Shown: positions 17,089 through 25,355 of the stretch, piece by piece
Layout of the letters: every line of letters begins with the position of its first letter
Position numbering within the stretch: the stretch's first letter is position 1
Assembly: GCA_964446775.1 (NCBI GenBank)
Contig: CAYURA010000003.1
Coordinates: 1 to 42,899, forward strand
Source of the DNA: GCA-002841655 sp964446775
Lineage (GTDB): Bacteria > Patescibacteriota > Patescibacteriia > Patescibacteriales > UBA12465
Direction of reading: 5' to 3'
Length of the DNA: 42,899 bases
The notes under the pieces: generated by a model
Seen by the model: the letters and a program-made list of their open reading frames with translations, nothing else
Told to the model about the DNA's origin: nothing
Database searches by the model: none
Translations under genes and position numbers: made by a program

Positions 17089-17132
17089 TATTCGTTACTA
17101 TTTACTAAAGCAATAGATTAATCATGTAATTT

Positions 17133-18941
17133 ATGTATTTTAGCTATTTTAAGCGTAATTTCGAAAATATTTTAGCTATCTTATTAGCTTTAGTTTTTTT
17201 TATTTTTAGTTCTTTTATTATTAGCCAAGTCCAAGATAGGAATGAAGTTAAATTTCTTTCTCCTGATGAAACAGCTAATTATTTTTTTGCTAAAAATTAT
17301 GCTGAAAATTCTGAAATTGCTGTATTTGAAGTTGCTAATTTATATGGTGAAGAGATTGTGCGACCGCGGAGCGTGCGAAGTGATTATGGTTGGTTAAAAC
17401 CAGTGAGCTTTTTAGGGATAATCATTCTATATGGTAAAATAGCAGCTATCTTCGGTAGTGCTGTTATACCTTATCTAAGCCCTTTTTTTGCATCCTTAGG
17501 AATAATTTTTTTCTATTTTTTTGTTCGTCAGATTTTTGATCGGCAGACTGCTGTAATATCTGCCGTTCTATTATCTTCTTTTCCAGTATATTTTTTTTAT
17601 ACTGTAAGGAGCATGTTTCACAATGTTTTATTTTTAGTTTTTTTAATGGGCGGAGCTTTATTTCTAGTGCTATCGGCACCTAAATTAAAACGAGAAAAAA
17701 AGAAGTTTTTTTATCTTAAACTAAATAAAGAACAAGTATTAACTTATGTTTTTTCTTTATTAACAGGTTTATTTTTTGGTTTAGCCGTTGGGGCAAGAAG
17801 CTCTGAATTATTATGGCTCGCACCGAGTCTTTTTCTTCTATGGTTATTTTATATTCGACGCTTAGGGTTAGTTAGATTAGTGATTATGTTATTTGGTTTT
17901 ATCATGGCCCTCTTACCTATATTTTATTGGAATCAAGTATTATATTCTTCCCCTTTTTATGGTGGTTATAGTGAAATGAATACATCAATCCAGCAATTAT
18001 CTAAGGCTGGTGAAAATATTATTTCAACTAATTTTTTAAAAAATAGTTTTTCTCAATATCAAGAAATATTTACCGTTTTAAAAGATAATATTTTTTATTT
18101 TGGTTATCACCCTTATCAATCTATAAGGATGTTTTATTATTATGTGCCGGTTATGTTCCCTTACTTGTGCATAATGACTTTTTTTGGTTTAATTATTTAT
18201 TTATTTAAATTTTTTAAGAAACCAAATAAAGCTCAAGTTGCCTACTTTTTAACTTGGTTGTTACTTTCTTTTATTTTAGTAATTTATTATGGTAGCTGGA
18301 AGTTTAATGATAATCCTGATTCAAGCCGGTTTACTATTGGCAACTCATATACCCGTTATTGGTTGCCAATGTATATTCTGGCAATTCCTTTAGCTTCATT
18401 ATTTATTTTTCATTTGGGAAAATTTTTTTCTAAGACAGTGAGTTTAAAAGTAAAAACAGCTGTTGGTCTTCGCTTAAGGACCATGATTTATGCGCTAGTG
18501 GTTCTGGTATTAACGGGTGCTTGTTTATTTATTAATATTCTTTTTCTTTTTTTTGGGTCTGAAGAAGGGTTGATTACTCTATACTATAATCATTTTCAAG
18601 ATCAAGCTAACGCCGCGAATGTATTAAAGCATACTGAGGATAATGCTATAATAATTACCCAATATCATGATAAACAATTTTTTCCAGAAAGAAAAATAAT
18701 TAGTGCGCTCTTAACGGATAATCAAATAAATTTAGTTTTTGCTAATTTAGTTAATAGATATCCTCTCTATTATTATAATTTCAGTTTTCCTGAAAGAGAT
18801 TTTAACTACTTAAATGAAAAAAAACTAGCTGAGGCTGGATTGCAACTTGAACTGGTGCTTAATAATGGAAATTTTTCTTTATATCGTTTAAAGCCGGTTG
18901 AAGTTATAGATTTAGTGATAGAGTCTAATAATCTTAAGTAA
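17133..18941 (+). CDS. GT-C / family 39-like membrane glycosyltransferase
   Basis: A 602-aa polytopic membrane protein. After the first membrane helix it has 'KFLSPDETANYFFAKNYAE', the DE motif in the first extracytoplasmic loop that is the hallmark of PMT/GT39-type (GT-C) transferases. About 11 membrane segments follow, including 'GLFFGLAVGARSSELLWLAP', the usual GARSS/R region. The last ~110 residues are soluble and outside. The donor would be a polyprenyl-phosphate sugar; the acceptor is unknown. It is divergent from the minus-strand GT-C-like gene and stands 22 nt before miaB. uppP, galU and the GT2 cluster in this window would support the same glycan pathways. Confidence 0.8.
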   Translation: MYFSYFKRNFENILAILLALVFFIFSSFIISQVQDRNEVKFLSPDETANYFFAKNYAENSEIAVFEVANLYGEEIVRPRSVRSDYGWLKPVSFLGIIILYGKIAAIFGSAVIPYLSPFFASLGIIFFYFFVRQIFDRQTAVISAVLLSSFPVYFFYTVRSMFHNVLFLVFLMGGALFLVLSAPKLKREKKKFFYLKLNKEQVLTYVFSLLTGLFFGLAVGARSSELLWLAPSLFLLWLFYIRRLGLVRLVIMLFGFIMALLPIFYWNQVLYSSPFYGGYSEMNTSIQQLSKAGENIISTNFLKNSFSQYQEIFTVLKDNIFYFGYHPYQSIRMFYYYVPVMFPYLCIMTFFGLIIYLFKFFKKPNKAQVAYFLTWLLLSFILVIYYGSWKFNDNPDSSRFTIGNSYTRYWLPMYILAIPLASLFIFHLGKFFSKTVSLKVKTAVGLRLRTMIYALVVLVLTGACLFINILFLFFGSEEGLITLYYNHFQDQANAANVLKHTEDNAIIITQYHDKQFFPERKIISALLTDNQINLVFANLVNRYPLYYYNFSFPERDFNYLNEKKLAEAGLQLELVLNNGNFSLYRLKPVEVIDLVIESNNLK

Positions 18942-18963
18942 AAATTTATAAGCAAAAAATAGT

Positions 18964-20256
18964 ATGGGTTATTACATCATTACCATTGGTTGTTATATGA
19001 ACCAAGCAGATAGTGAAAGAGTTGCTAGTTTTTTAGAAGATAATGGTTGTCAGCAAACAGCTACCTGGGAGATTGCAGATATAGTGATTTTATTAACATG
19101 TGGTATTAGACAAGCTGCTGAAGATCGTGCTTATGGTTTAGTTAACCAAATAGTTAAGCGTAACCCTAAAGCAAAAATTATCCTTAGTGGCTGTCTTGCT
19201 AAACGGAAAGACGTTAAGCTTAGATTAGGTAAGCAGGTTAGTCTATTTATGTCTATTAATGAGTTGCCTAATCTATTTAAACTATTAAGTAAAACTAAAA
19301 AGGTAAATCTATCAGATGAAGAAGATTTGCGTAAAAATAAGGGCGATAAATATTTGAGTATTATTCCTAAACATGAGAGCCTATTCCGTGCTTATGTTCC
19401 TATTGGTAATGGTTGTAATAATTTTTGTTCATATTGTGTTGTTCCTTATGCGCGTGGTCGAGAAGTCTATCGGTCAGCTACTGATATCATTAGAGAAGTA
19501 AAAGATTTGATTATTAATAGAGACTATAAGGAGATAGTACTTATCGCTCAGAATGTAAATAGTTATCAAAGTGGAACAATAGACTTCCCTAAGTTATTAT
19601 TAAAACTAATTAGAATTAAAGGAGATTTTTTGATTCGTTTTTTTTCTAGTCATCCTAAAGACTTGTCTGATGAATTAATTAGAGTGATTGCCTCAAGCGA
19701 TAAGATGGCTAATCATTTACATATAGCGCTCCAATCTGGCGACGATTCAATACTTAAAGCAATGAACAGAAAATATACTGTCAAGCATTTTTCAAGGTTA
19801 ATCGAGAAGATTAGGGATGCTAGACCCGGTATTGCAGTTACGACTGATGTGATTGTTGGTTTCCCCGGAGAAACGCGTGCTCAATTTAAAAAAACACTTA
19901 AAATATTTAAAGAATTAACTTTTGAAATGGCGTACATCTCACAATACAGTCGCCGGCCAGGTACATTAGCTTGGTCAATGGATGACAATATTAGTTTGGC
20001 TGAAAAAAAGAGACGGGAGTTAGAATTAGACTGTGTTTTGAAAACAGGCGCCTTAAAGGTTAATCAGCAATATTTAAATAAAGAATTAAGAGTACTAGTG
20101 GAAAGAAAGGACAGGCAAGGCCATTATCATGGCAGAACTTCTAGTTTTAAAGATGTAAAGCTTCTAGATGCGACTGAAGTTCATTTAGGTAAGTTTGCAA
20201 TGGTAAAAATTAAAGCTATTAAAAATTTTAGTTTAATTGGAGAAATCGTTAAGTAA
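18964..20256 (+). CDS. miaB: tRNA-2-methylthio-N6-isopentenyladenosine synthase MiaB
   Basis: A 430-aa radical-SAM methylthiotransferase acting on A37 of tRNAs that read UNN codons. The N-terminal UPF0004 domain has its three cluster cysteines in 'TIGCYMNQADSERV', 'LLTCGIRQAAEDRAYG' and 'LSGCLAKR'. The radical-SAM motif CxxxCxxC is in 'GCNNFCSYCVVPYARGRE' near residue 155. The C-terminal ~60 residues form the TRAM domain. Length matches the family (about 440 aa). It lies directly upstream of miaA, which makes its substrate i6A37, so the two steps are encoded together. MiaB versus the MtaB/RimO branches is supported by the NQADSERV motif and by the neighbour. Confidence 0.95.
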   Translation: MGYYIITIGCYMNQADSERVASFLEDNGCQQTATWEIADIVILLTCGIRQAAEDRAYGLVNQIVKRNPKAKIILSGCLAKRKDVKLRLGKQVSLFMSINELPNLFKLLSKTKKVNLSDEEDLRKNKGDKYLSIIPKHESLFRAYVPIGNGCNNFCSYCVVPYARGREVYRSATDIIREVKDLIINRDYKEIVLIAQNVNSYQSGTIDFPKLLLKLIRIKGDFLIRFFSSHPKDLSDELIRVIASSDKMANHLHIALQSGDDSILKAMNRKYTVKHFSRLIEKIRDARPGIAVTTDVIVGFPGETRAQFKKTLKIFKELTFEMAYISQYSRRPGTLAWSMDDNISLAEKKRRELELDCVLKTGALKVNQQYLNKELRVLVERKDRQGHYHGRTSSFKDVKLLDATEVHLGKFAMVKIKAIKNFSLIGEIVK

Positions 20257-20275
20257 AGAGATAAAATATAATCTT

Positions 20276-21247
20276 ATGTCGATAATAAATAATAATAAAA
20301 ATAATATCCAGAAAAATAAAAAAAGTACTAACAAGGCAAAGGGAAAGATTCTTGTTATTTTAGGTCCGACTGCTAGTGGTAAGACTGTTTTAGGTGTCAG
20401 ATTAGCTAATAAATATTCGGGTGAAATAGTGTCTGCTGATAGTCGACAAGTTTATCAAGGTATGGATATTGGCACTGCTAAGGATTTACAAGAATATCAA
20501 ATTAATCAAAAAAAAATACCGTATCATCTAATTGATATTATTTCTCCAAAAAAAGAATTTAATTTAGCCAATTATCAGTCATTAGCCTTTATTGCTATAG
20601 CGGATATTTTACAAAGGGATAAGTTGCCAATCATTGTTGGTGGCTCTGGTCTTTATTTACAAGCTCTGGTTGATAATTATTATTTGAGTTCAATTAAGCC
20701 TAATTTTAAACAAAGAAAAGCGAGAGAGAATTTGGGGAAAACTGAATTATTTAATTTATTACTTAGCTTAAAGCCCGACTTCGCAAATAAATTGAATAAT
20801 AGTGATAAGAACAACCCTAGACGATTAATTCGTTATTTAGAAATATTAGAAGGCGAAGACAAGCCTAACAAAACGATAGAATCATCTTATGAATTTCTAA
20901 TTTTAGGACTTGACCCAGCTGATGATATTCTTAGAGAAAGAATTGTTAAGAGGATTAAGTATAGACTGGAAAAAGAGGATATGATTGGTGAAGTAGAAAG
21001 GTTACATGAAGAAGGGGTGTCTTGGCAAAGATTAATTTCTTTTGGTTTAGAATATAAGTTTATTAGCTATTATTTGTTAGAAAAACTAAGTTATGAAGAG
21101 ATGTTTGAAAAGCTGAGCAATGCTTCATATCGCTTTGCTAAACGTCAAAAAACTTGGTTTAAGCGTTGGCAGAAGCAAGGCAGGGACATTATATGGCTAG
21201 AAGATGATGAAGAAGCAGAATTAGCTTTGAATTTATTTTTAGATTAA
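20276..21247 (+). CDS. miaA: tRNA dimethylallyltransferase MiaA
   Basis: A 323-aa enzyme that transfers a dimethylallyl group to A37 of tRNA. I place the start at ATG 20276, 19 nt after the miaB stop; an in-frame ATG at 20237 would overlap miaB. Residues 1-20 are a Lys/Asn-rich extension before the P-loop 'ILGPTASGKTVLGVRLA'. 'IVSADSRQVYQGMDIGTAK' and 'VGGSGLYLQALVDN' are family signatures, and the C-terminal 'RFAKRQKTWFKRW' is the conserved QxTWFR region. It supplies the substrate for MiaB. A bidirectional terminator follows. Confidence 0.96.
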   Translation: MSIINNNKNNIQKNKKSTNKAKGKILVILGPTASGKTVLGVRLANKYSGEIVSADSRQVYQGMDIGTAKDLQEYQINQKKIPYHLIDIISPKKEFNLANYQSLAFIAIADILQRDKLPIIVGGSGLYLQALVDNYYLSSIKPNFKQRKARENLGKTELFNLLLSLKPDFANKLNNSDKNNPRRLIRYLEILEGEDKPNKTIESSYEFLILGLDPADDILRERIVKRIKYRLEKEDMIGEVERLHEEGVSWQRLISFGLEYKFISYYLLEKLSYEEMFEKLSNASYRFAKRQKTWFKRWQKQGRDIIWLEDDEEAELALNLFLD

Positions 21248-21284
21248 AACAATGAACGCCAAATCAATAAAATATTTAATTTAA

Positions 21285-21307
21285 AAAAATAGCCAATGGC
21301 TATTTTT
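21285..21307. terminator. Bidirectional terminator miaA/gatB
   Basis: AAAAATAGCC (21285-21294), loop AAT, GGCTATTTTT (21298-21307) is a perfect 10-bp stem with flanking A and T tracts, placed between the converging miaA and gatB genes. Confidence 0.85.
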
Positions 21308-21318
21308 GTTTTCATTAA

Positions 21319-22824
21319 TTACTTAATCATTTTTTCTAATATAATTTTTATTTTTTCTGGATTAGCTTTTCCTTTAGTTTCCGCCATTGTTTTACCAATT
21401 AAGAATTGGATTAAGGGTAATTTACCGTTGAGATATTCGCTTGCTTGTTTAGGATTATCTTTCATTATTTTGTTTATTGCTTTTTCTAATTTAACATCAT
21501 CGTTGATTTGTGCTAAACCAAGTTTATTCATGATATCAGTTGGTTCGCCACCATCCCAGTACATTATCTCAAGAATTCTTTGCCCGGCGCTAGAATTTAT
21601 TTTGTCTTGCCAAATAAGGGTTAAGAGTTCAGCAAAATTTTCAGCAGTCATTTTAATTTGTGAAGCGTCTTTTTTATCTTTATTTAAATTTTTGAGTAGT
21701 TCGCTAATAGTCCAATTAGCCACCATTTGTGCTGCATTTTTATCTTGCCTTTCGAAATTATCACCATTAGCTTCTATCCAGGCACCCATTTCTGAAACAA
21801 CATTTTCGAAGAAATTGGCTAATGCCTTGTCATTGGCTATTATTTCTGCTTGTTCATATTTAATCCAATATTGTTCACGAAATCGTTTAGCCTTAGTCTT
21901 TGGCAGCTCTACTAGTTGTGGTTTAAGAGAATCTAAGCACTTGGGGTCAATTATTATTGGGGGGATGTCAGGTTCAGGAAAATATCGATAGTCAGCGGCT
22001 GTTTCTTTGAGTCTTTGGGCTACAGTTATATTTTTATCTTCATCCCAGCCTCTTGTTTCTGGAATAATATCTTGTTTATTATTCAAAACTTCTGTCTGTC
22101 GCTCAATCTCATAATTAATAGCTTTTTCTAAAGATCTAAAAGAATTAATATTTTTTACCTCGACTTTTGCATTTATTTTTTTATTATTAGTCGCTAAAAT
22201 TTGACCAGTCTCATATTTCCAGGTGCCTGGTTTCTGTAGACTCACATTAGCCTCACAGCGCATCTCGCCTTTTTCCATATCGGCATTACTGATATTTAAG
22301 AAACGTAAAATGCGTTGGTATGATTGGCAGAACTTTTTGGCTTCTTCAGCATCTTTTATAATTGGTTCAGTTACTAATTCAACTAATGGAGTTCCAGCAC
22401 GATTGAAATCAATCAATGTTTCTTCACGTCCTTTAGGGTGAAATAATTTGCCAGTATCTTCTTCTAAGTGAATACGAGTAATATTAATTGTCCTTTGTCC
22501 AACATCTAACTTTCCTGATAAACAAAAAGGTTTATCAAATTGTGAAATCTGATAACCTTTGGGTAAATCAGGATAAAAATAATTTTTTCGGTCAAATTTC
22601 GTTTCTCTGTTTATTTGACAATTTAAAGCTAGGCCTAGTAAAAGAGTCCAATCAATTGCCTGTTTATTCGGGACTGGCAAGGTTCCTGGGTGGCCTAAAC
22701 AGATAGGGCAAACAGTTGTATTTGGCGCCCTATTATCCTTGTCATTATCGCAGGAACAGAACATTTTACTCTTAGTTTTTAATTCAGCGTGGATTTCCAG
22801 GCCAATAATAATATCATATTTCAT
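21319..22824 (-). CDS. gatB: Asp/Glu-tRNA(Asn/Gln) amidotransferase subunit B
   Basis: A 501-aa subunit of the GatCAB complex that converts misacylated Glu-tRNA(Gln) or Asp-tRNA(Asn). The N-terminus 'YDIIGLEIHAELKTKSKMFC' is the family signature; the kinase-like cradle carries 'CPICLGHPGTLPVPN' and 'FDRKNYFYPDLPKGYQISQ'. 'RCEANVSL' and 'EVKNINSFRSLEKAINYEI' are conserved. The C-terminal YqeY-like helical domain is complete ('LIGKTMAETKGKANPEKI'). Length is slightly above the usual 475-480 aa. gatA and gatC are not in the window. It has its own promoter and lies downstream of the thymidylate genes. Confidence 0.97.
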   Translation of the reverse strand: MKYDIIIGLEIHAELKTKSKMFCSCDNDKDNRAPNTTVCPICLGHPGTLPVPNKQAIDWTLLLGLALNCQINRETKFDRKNYFYPDLPKGYQISQFDKPFCLSGKLDVGQRTINITRIHLEEDTGKLFHPKGREETLIDFNRAGTPLVELVTEPIIKDAEEAKKFCQSYQRILRFLNISNADMEKGEMRCEANVSLQKPGTWKYETGQILATNNKKINAKVEVKNINSFRSLEKAINYEIERQTEVLNNKQDIIPETRGWDEDKNITVAQRLKETAADYRYFPEPDIPPIIIDPKCLDSLKPQLVELPKTKAKRFREQYWIKYEQAEIIANDKALANFFENVVSEMGAWIEANGDNFERQDKNAAQMVANWTISELLKNLNKDKKDASQIKMTAENFAELLTLIWQDKINSSAGQRILEIMYWDGGEPTDIMNKLGLAQINDDVKLEKAINKIMKDNPKQASEYLNGKLPLIQFLIGKTMAETKGKANPEKIKIILEKMIK

Positions 22825-22832
22825 ATAACTAT

Positions 22833-22861
22833 AGTTTAGCTGAAAAAAAAATTTATTCCAA
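22833..22861 (-). promoter_or_regulatory. gatB promoter, probably giving a leaderless mRNA
   Basis: On the minus strand, TTGGAA (22861-22856), 17-nt spacer, TAAACT (22838-22833), then 8 nt to the ATG at 22824. The expected start of transcription falls at the initiation codon. Confidence 0.5.
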
Positions 22862-22889
22862 GTTTTTTTAAAGTAATAAAAAAGCTCAT

Positions 22890-24221
22890 TTATTCTAGCC
22901 CAGTACTACCAAAACCCCTATCTTTACGGCTAGTATCGTCAGTAATTTTTTCTTCTTTAATATTTGGTGTCTCAATTGTTTGAATTAATAATTGAGCAAT
23001 TTTTTGACCAGCACGGATATTATACATATCTTCGCTTAAGTTTTTTACTATAATTTTTATTTCACCTCTATAACTAGAGTCAATCACGCCACCTAAAGTC
23101 GTATAACCAAGGTTCGCTAAGCCACTCTTATCCCAAATTAAGCCAACAAAACCAGTTGGGATAGCTATTTTTAGTCCTGTATCAACGAGTGACTGACAAT
23201 AGGGGGGAATAGAGGTATCTTCTAGGGCATAGATATCAAGGCCGGCATCATCAGAATGGGACCGACTTGGCAGTTTGGCGCTAGGATTTAATCTTTCTAC
23301 TTTAAGTTCACTAATTTTACTTTGACCATTTATATTACCTACGTCCTCTTCTTTAAGTCTCTCTAATTCTATGGACACTTCTTCTGCTAAGGACGGCTTA
23401 TTTGAATGAGGATTATCTTCTTCTTTATTAATCAGCTTATTGTTAAGTGTATCCCTCAGGCTTGGTCCTAATTTTTCATTTCTAATTATAATATCGCCAA
23501 GAGTGTGAAATTTTAGTTTTTTTTGTTCTTTTTGATCTAAATTAAGATATTTATTAACGTAAAGCCAGATTAAATAATGAATATCTTCGCGAGACATTAT
23601 CTCACCATTTTTAGTACATTTTATTAGGCAGAAATCTTCTAAATCATTGGCAATTTCTAAATATATTTTTTCGGCTTTTTTTAAATGATTAATGTTTTCC
23701 TCATGAATGTCTTGAGTTTTTCCGTGCCAATCCTCTCTCTTTCTAGATTGGGCTAGTTTTTGTGATATTTCTGCTTCTACATGGAGGATCAAATAAAGAT
23801 CGGGTTTTGGTATATTAAATATTTTATACTCTATTTCGCTGAGCCAATTAAAAAACATTTTTCTTTCTAAAGGGTTATCAATTTTACTTCCTTGGTGGGC
23901 AAAATTTGAGGAAATATAACGATTTGAGATAACCATTTTACCCTCACTGAGCCATTTCCTGATTTGAAAGCTAGCATCAAAACGATCAACTGCATATAAT
24001 AGGGAAGAAGCGTAGGGATTCACGTCATCAACGCCGCCATATTTACCTGAAAGGTATTCTTCTACCAAACCAGCTGATTTAGTATTATATTGTGGAAAAT
24101 CAGCTAATTCTATTTCGTGTCCTTCATTGATTAGCCTTGTAGCCAAAAGTTGTAGCTGTGTAGTTTTACCACTACCATCGGTGCCGTCAATGATAATAAA
24201 TTTTCCTGGATATTTAAACAT
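22890..24221 (-). CDS. Fused thymidylate kinase - dUTP diphosphatase
   Basis: A 443-aa two-domain protein. Residues 1 to about 215 are a dTMP kinase: P-loop 'GTDGSGKTTQ' (13-22), 'DRFDAS', 'NRYISSNFAHQGSK' and a basic lid region around 'RKREDWHGK'. Residues about 302-443 are a complete trimeric-type dUTPase with all five motifs: 'DDAGLDIYA', 'WDKSGLANLG', 'GGVIDSSYRGEIKI', 'GQKIAQLLI' and the C-terminal 'RKDRGFGSTG'. A low-complexity linker of about 85 residues joins them. The dUTPase makes dUMP for thymidylate synthase and the kinase uses the dTMP product, so the fusion holds the two steps flanking ThyA. No stop or frameshift separates the domains. It is the last gene of the dTTP cluster, after a hairpin. 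Confidence 0.93.
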   Translation of the reverse strand: MFKYPGKFIIIDGTDGSGKTTQLQLLATRLINEGHEIELADFPQYNTKSAGLVEEYLSGKYGGVDDVNPYASSLLYAVDRFDASFQIRKWLSEGKMVISNRYISSNFAHQGSKIDNPLERKMFFNWLSEIEYKIFNIPKPDLYLILHVEAEISQKLAQSRKREDWHGKTQDIHEENINHLKKAEKIYLEIANDLEDFCLIKCTKNGEIMSREDIHYLIWLYVNKYLNLDQKEQKKLKFHTLGDIIIRNEKLGPSLRDTLNNKLINKEEDNPHSNKPSLAEEVSIELERLKEEDVGNINGQSKISELKVERLNPSAKLPSRSHSDDAGLDIYALEDTSIPPYCQSLVDTGLKIAIPTGFVGLIWDKSGLANLGYTTLGGVIDSSYRGEIKIIVKNLSEDMYNIRAGQKIAQLLIQTIETPNIKEEKITDDTSRKDRGFGSTGLE

Positions 24222-24233
24222 TTTATTAGTATT

Positions 24234-24266
24234 AAAAAAGTGCTAGATAATTAGCTTCTTAGCACT
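24234..24266 (-). terminator. Terminator-like hairpin inside the dTTP gene cluster
   Basis: On the minus strand, AGTGCTA (24266-24260), a 14-nt loop, TAGCACT (24245-24239) is followed by a T run (down to 24234). It lies between the P-loop kinase gene and the tmk-dut fusion. The long loop makes it a moderate terminator or attenuator; it could lower expression of the fusion gene. Confidence 0.5.
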
Positions 24267-24284
24267 CCTCCTAATGCTGCTTTC

Positions 24285-24839
24285 TTAATTTTTTAATTTT
24301 TCGATTATATTATCTATTTGTTGATATAAATTATTTAAATCACTATTATTGTCTAAATGAAAATCTGCTTTAGCTATTACTTCAGGGATCTCCAATTCAG
24401 CTTCTTTTTCATCGTCTTTTATAAATTGAGCATAGGTTTTCTCGGCATCGCCTTTATTCTCATTGCGTAGCCTCATTCTTTCATAGCGTAATTCTGCTTG
24501 GGCGTCAATACTAATTAATTTAAAATTAGGTAAATTTTTTAATTTTGAGATATCGGCTAAGCGACGAATTCCATCTATTACAACTAAATCTTTTTGACTA
24601 TTTTGCGCATCTTCGCTAATAATTTCGGCTAATATATTTTCACCAAAAGCTGTGCGTAAGGCTAGGGAAAGGTCTTGAAGATTAGTGCGGTTAATAGGGA
24701 GGTATAGGCGTTTAAGAACATCTCTTAATGCGGTTGAGAAGCGAAAACTATCACTATTATAATTATTGTTAATATAAGTTTGACAGACTTCCTTGCCACT
24801 AGCTATTTTACCAGTGAAGCCAAGAATTAGTTTAGGCAT
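24285..24839 (-). CDS. P-loop nucleotide kinase-like protein
   Basis: A 184-aa P-loop protein of the adenylate kinase / dephospho-CoA kinase type. The Walker A is 'GFTGKIASGKEVCQTYI': the GK is followed by Glu rather than Ser or Thr. 'VVIDGIRRLADISKL' follows as a Walker B-like strand with Asp and Arg, and 'RYERMRLRNENKGDAEKTYAQF' is a basic lid-like segment. The last 35 residues resemble the C-terminal helix of such kinases. The setting between DHFR and tmk-dut suggests a deoxynucleoside or nucleoside monophosphate substrate; dephospho-CoA kinase is the alternative. Function is inferred only. Confidence 0.7.
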   Translation of the reverse strand: MPKLILGFTGKIASGKEVCQTYINNNYNSDSFRFSTALRDVLKRLYLPINRTNLQDLSLALRTAFGENILAEIISEDAQNSQKDLVVIDGIRRLADISKLKNLPNFKLISIDAQAELRYERMRLRNENKGDAEKTYAQFIKDDEKEAELEIPEVIAKADFHLDNNSDLNNLYQQIDNIIEKLKN

Positions 24840-24849
24840 ACTAATTGGA

Positions 24850-25353
24850 TTAATATATAACTTTATATTTAAGCATGATTAAGTTTCTGTTTAATAAGCG
24901 ATGCTCTAAGAGTTCTAAATCAATATTAGCATCTTCGTTAAAAAGGGAAATACCAGAACCAAAAATCTTAGGTTCGATAGTCAGTATTATTTCGTTTATT
25001 AGTCCAGCTCTAAGAAAGATGGAGTTGATCATCGCCCCACCACCTAAAAGTGCTTTCGTATATCCTTGTTGCTCTAAATCTTGTAAAACTTTTATTGGGT
25101 CACCACTAACCCATTTAAGTGAGCCATTGATATTTGTGCCACCCTTGTAGGAAAAAACTACATTAAGGCGATTTGGCAGGGGTTTGGGAAAGGTTTTAAA
25201 AGTATTCTCACCCATCATAATCACTCGGTGATCTTTAGACACTTCAATAAATAGTTTTTTATCTTCTGGGCTAGTCCAATTTGCAAATTGATTTTTATTT
25301 TTAGCAATTTTACCATCTAAGGTCATTGCCATCATCATGGTTACTGGGATCAT
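24850..25353 (-). CDS. Dihydrofolate reductase family protein (RibD-C-like)
   Basis: A 167-aa NADPH-dependent reductase fold. 'TMMMAMTLDGKIAKNKNQFANW' (key part AMTLDGKIA) and 'ALLGGGAMINSIFLRAGLINEI' are closer to the RibD C-terminal pyrimidine-reductase branch than to classical FolA. 'VIMMGENTFKTFPKPLPNRLNVVFS', however, matches DHFR's MGxxTFxxxPxPLPxRxN. It starts 2 nt after the thyA stop, and thyA produces dihydrofolate, so regeneration of tetrahydrofolate is the natural role. A riboflavin-type reaction is the alternative, but no riboflavin genes are near. Confidence 0.82.
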   Translation of the reverse strand: MIPVTMMMAMTLDGKIAKNKNQFANWTSPEDKKLFIEVSKDHRVIMMGENTFKTFPKPLPNRLNVVFSYKGGTNINGSLKWVSGDPIKVLQDLEQQGYTKALLGGGAMINSIFLRAGLINEIILTIEPKIFGSGISLFNEDANIDLELLEHRLLNRNLIMLKYKVIY

Positions 25354-25355
25354 AT

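Noticed and set aside
21296..21991. Long open frame of 231 codons on the plus strand
   Set aside because: It lies antisense within gatB, which has full family motifs. Its protein is low-complexity Ser/Leu/Ile text typical of a complement-strand shadow.
24259..24267. CIRCE half-site TTAGCACTC in the dTTP cluster
   Set aside because: No second half-site follows at 9-bp spacing. The bases are explained as one arm of the terminator-like hairpin at 24234-24266.
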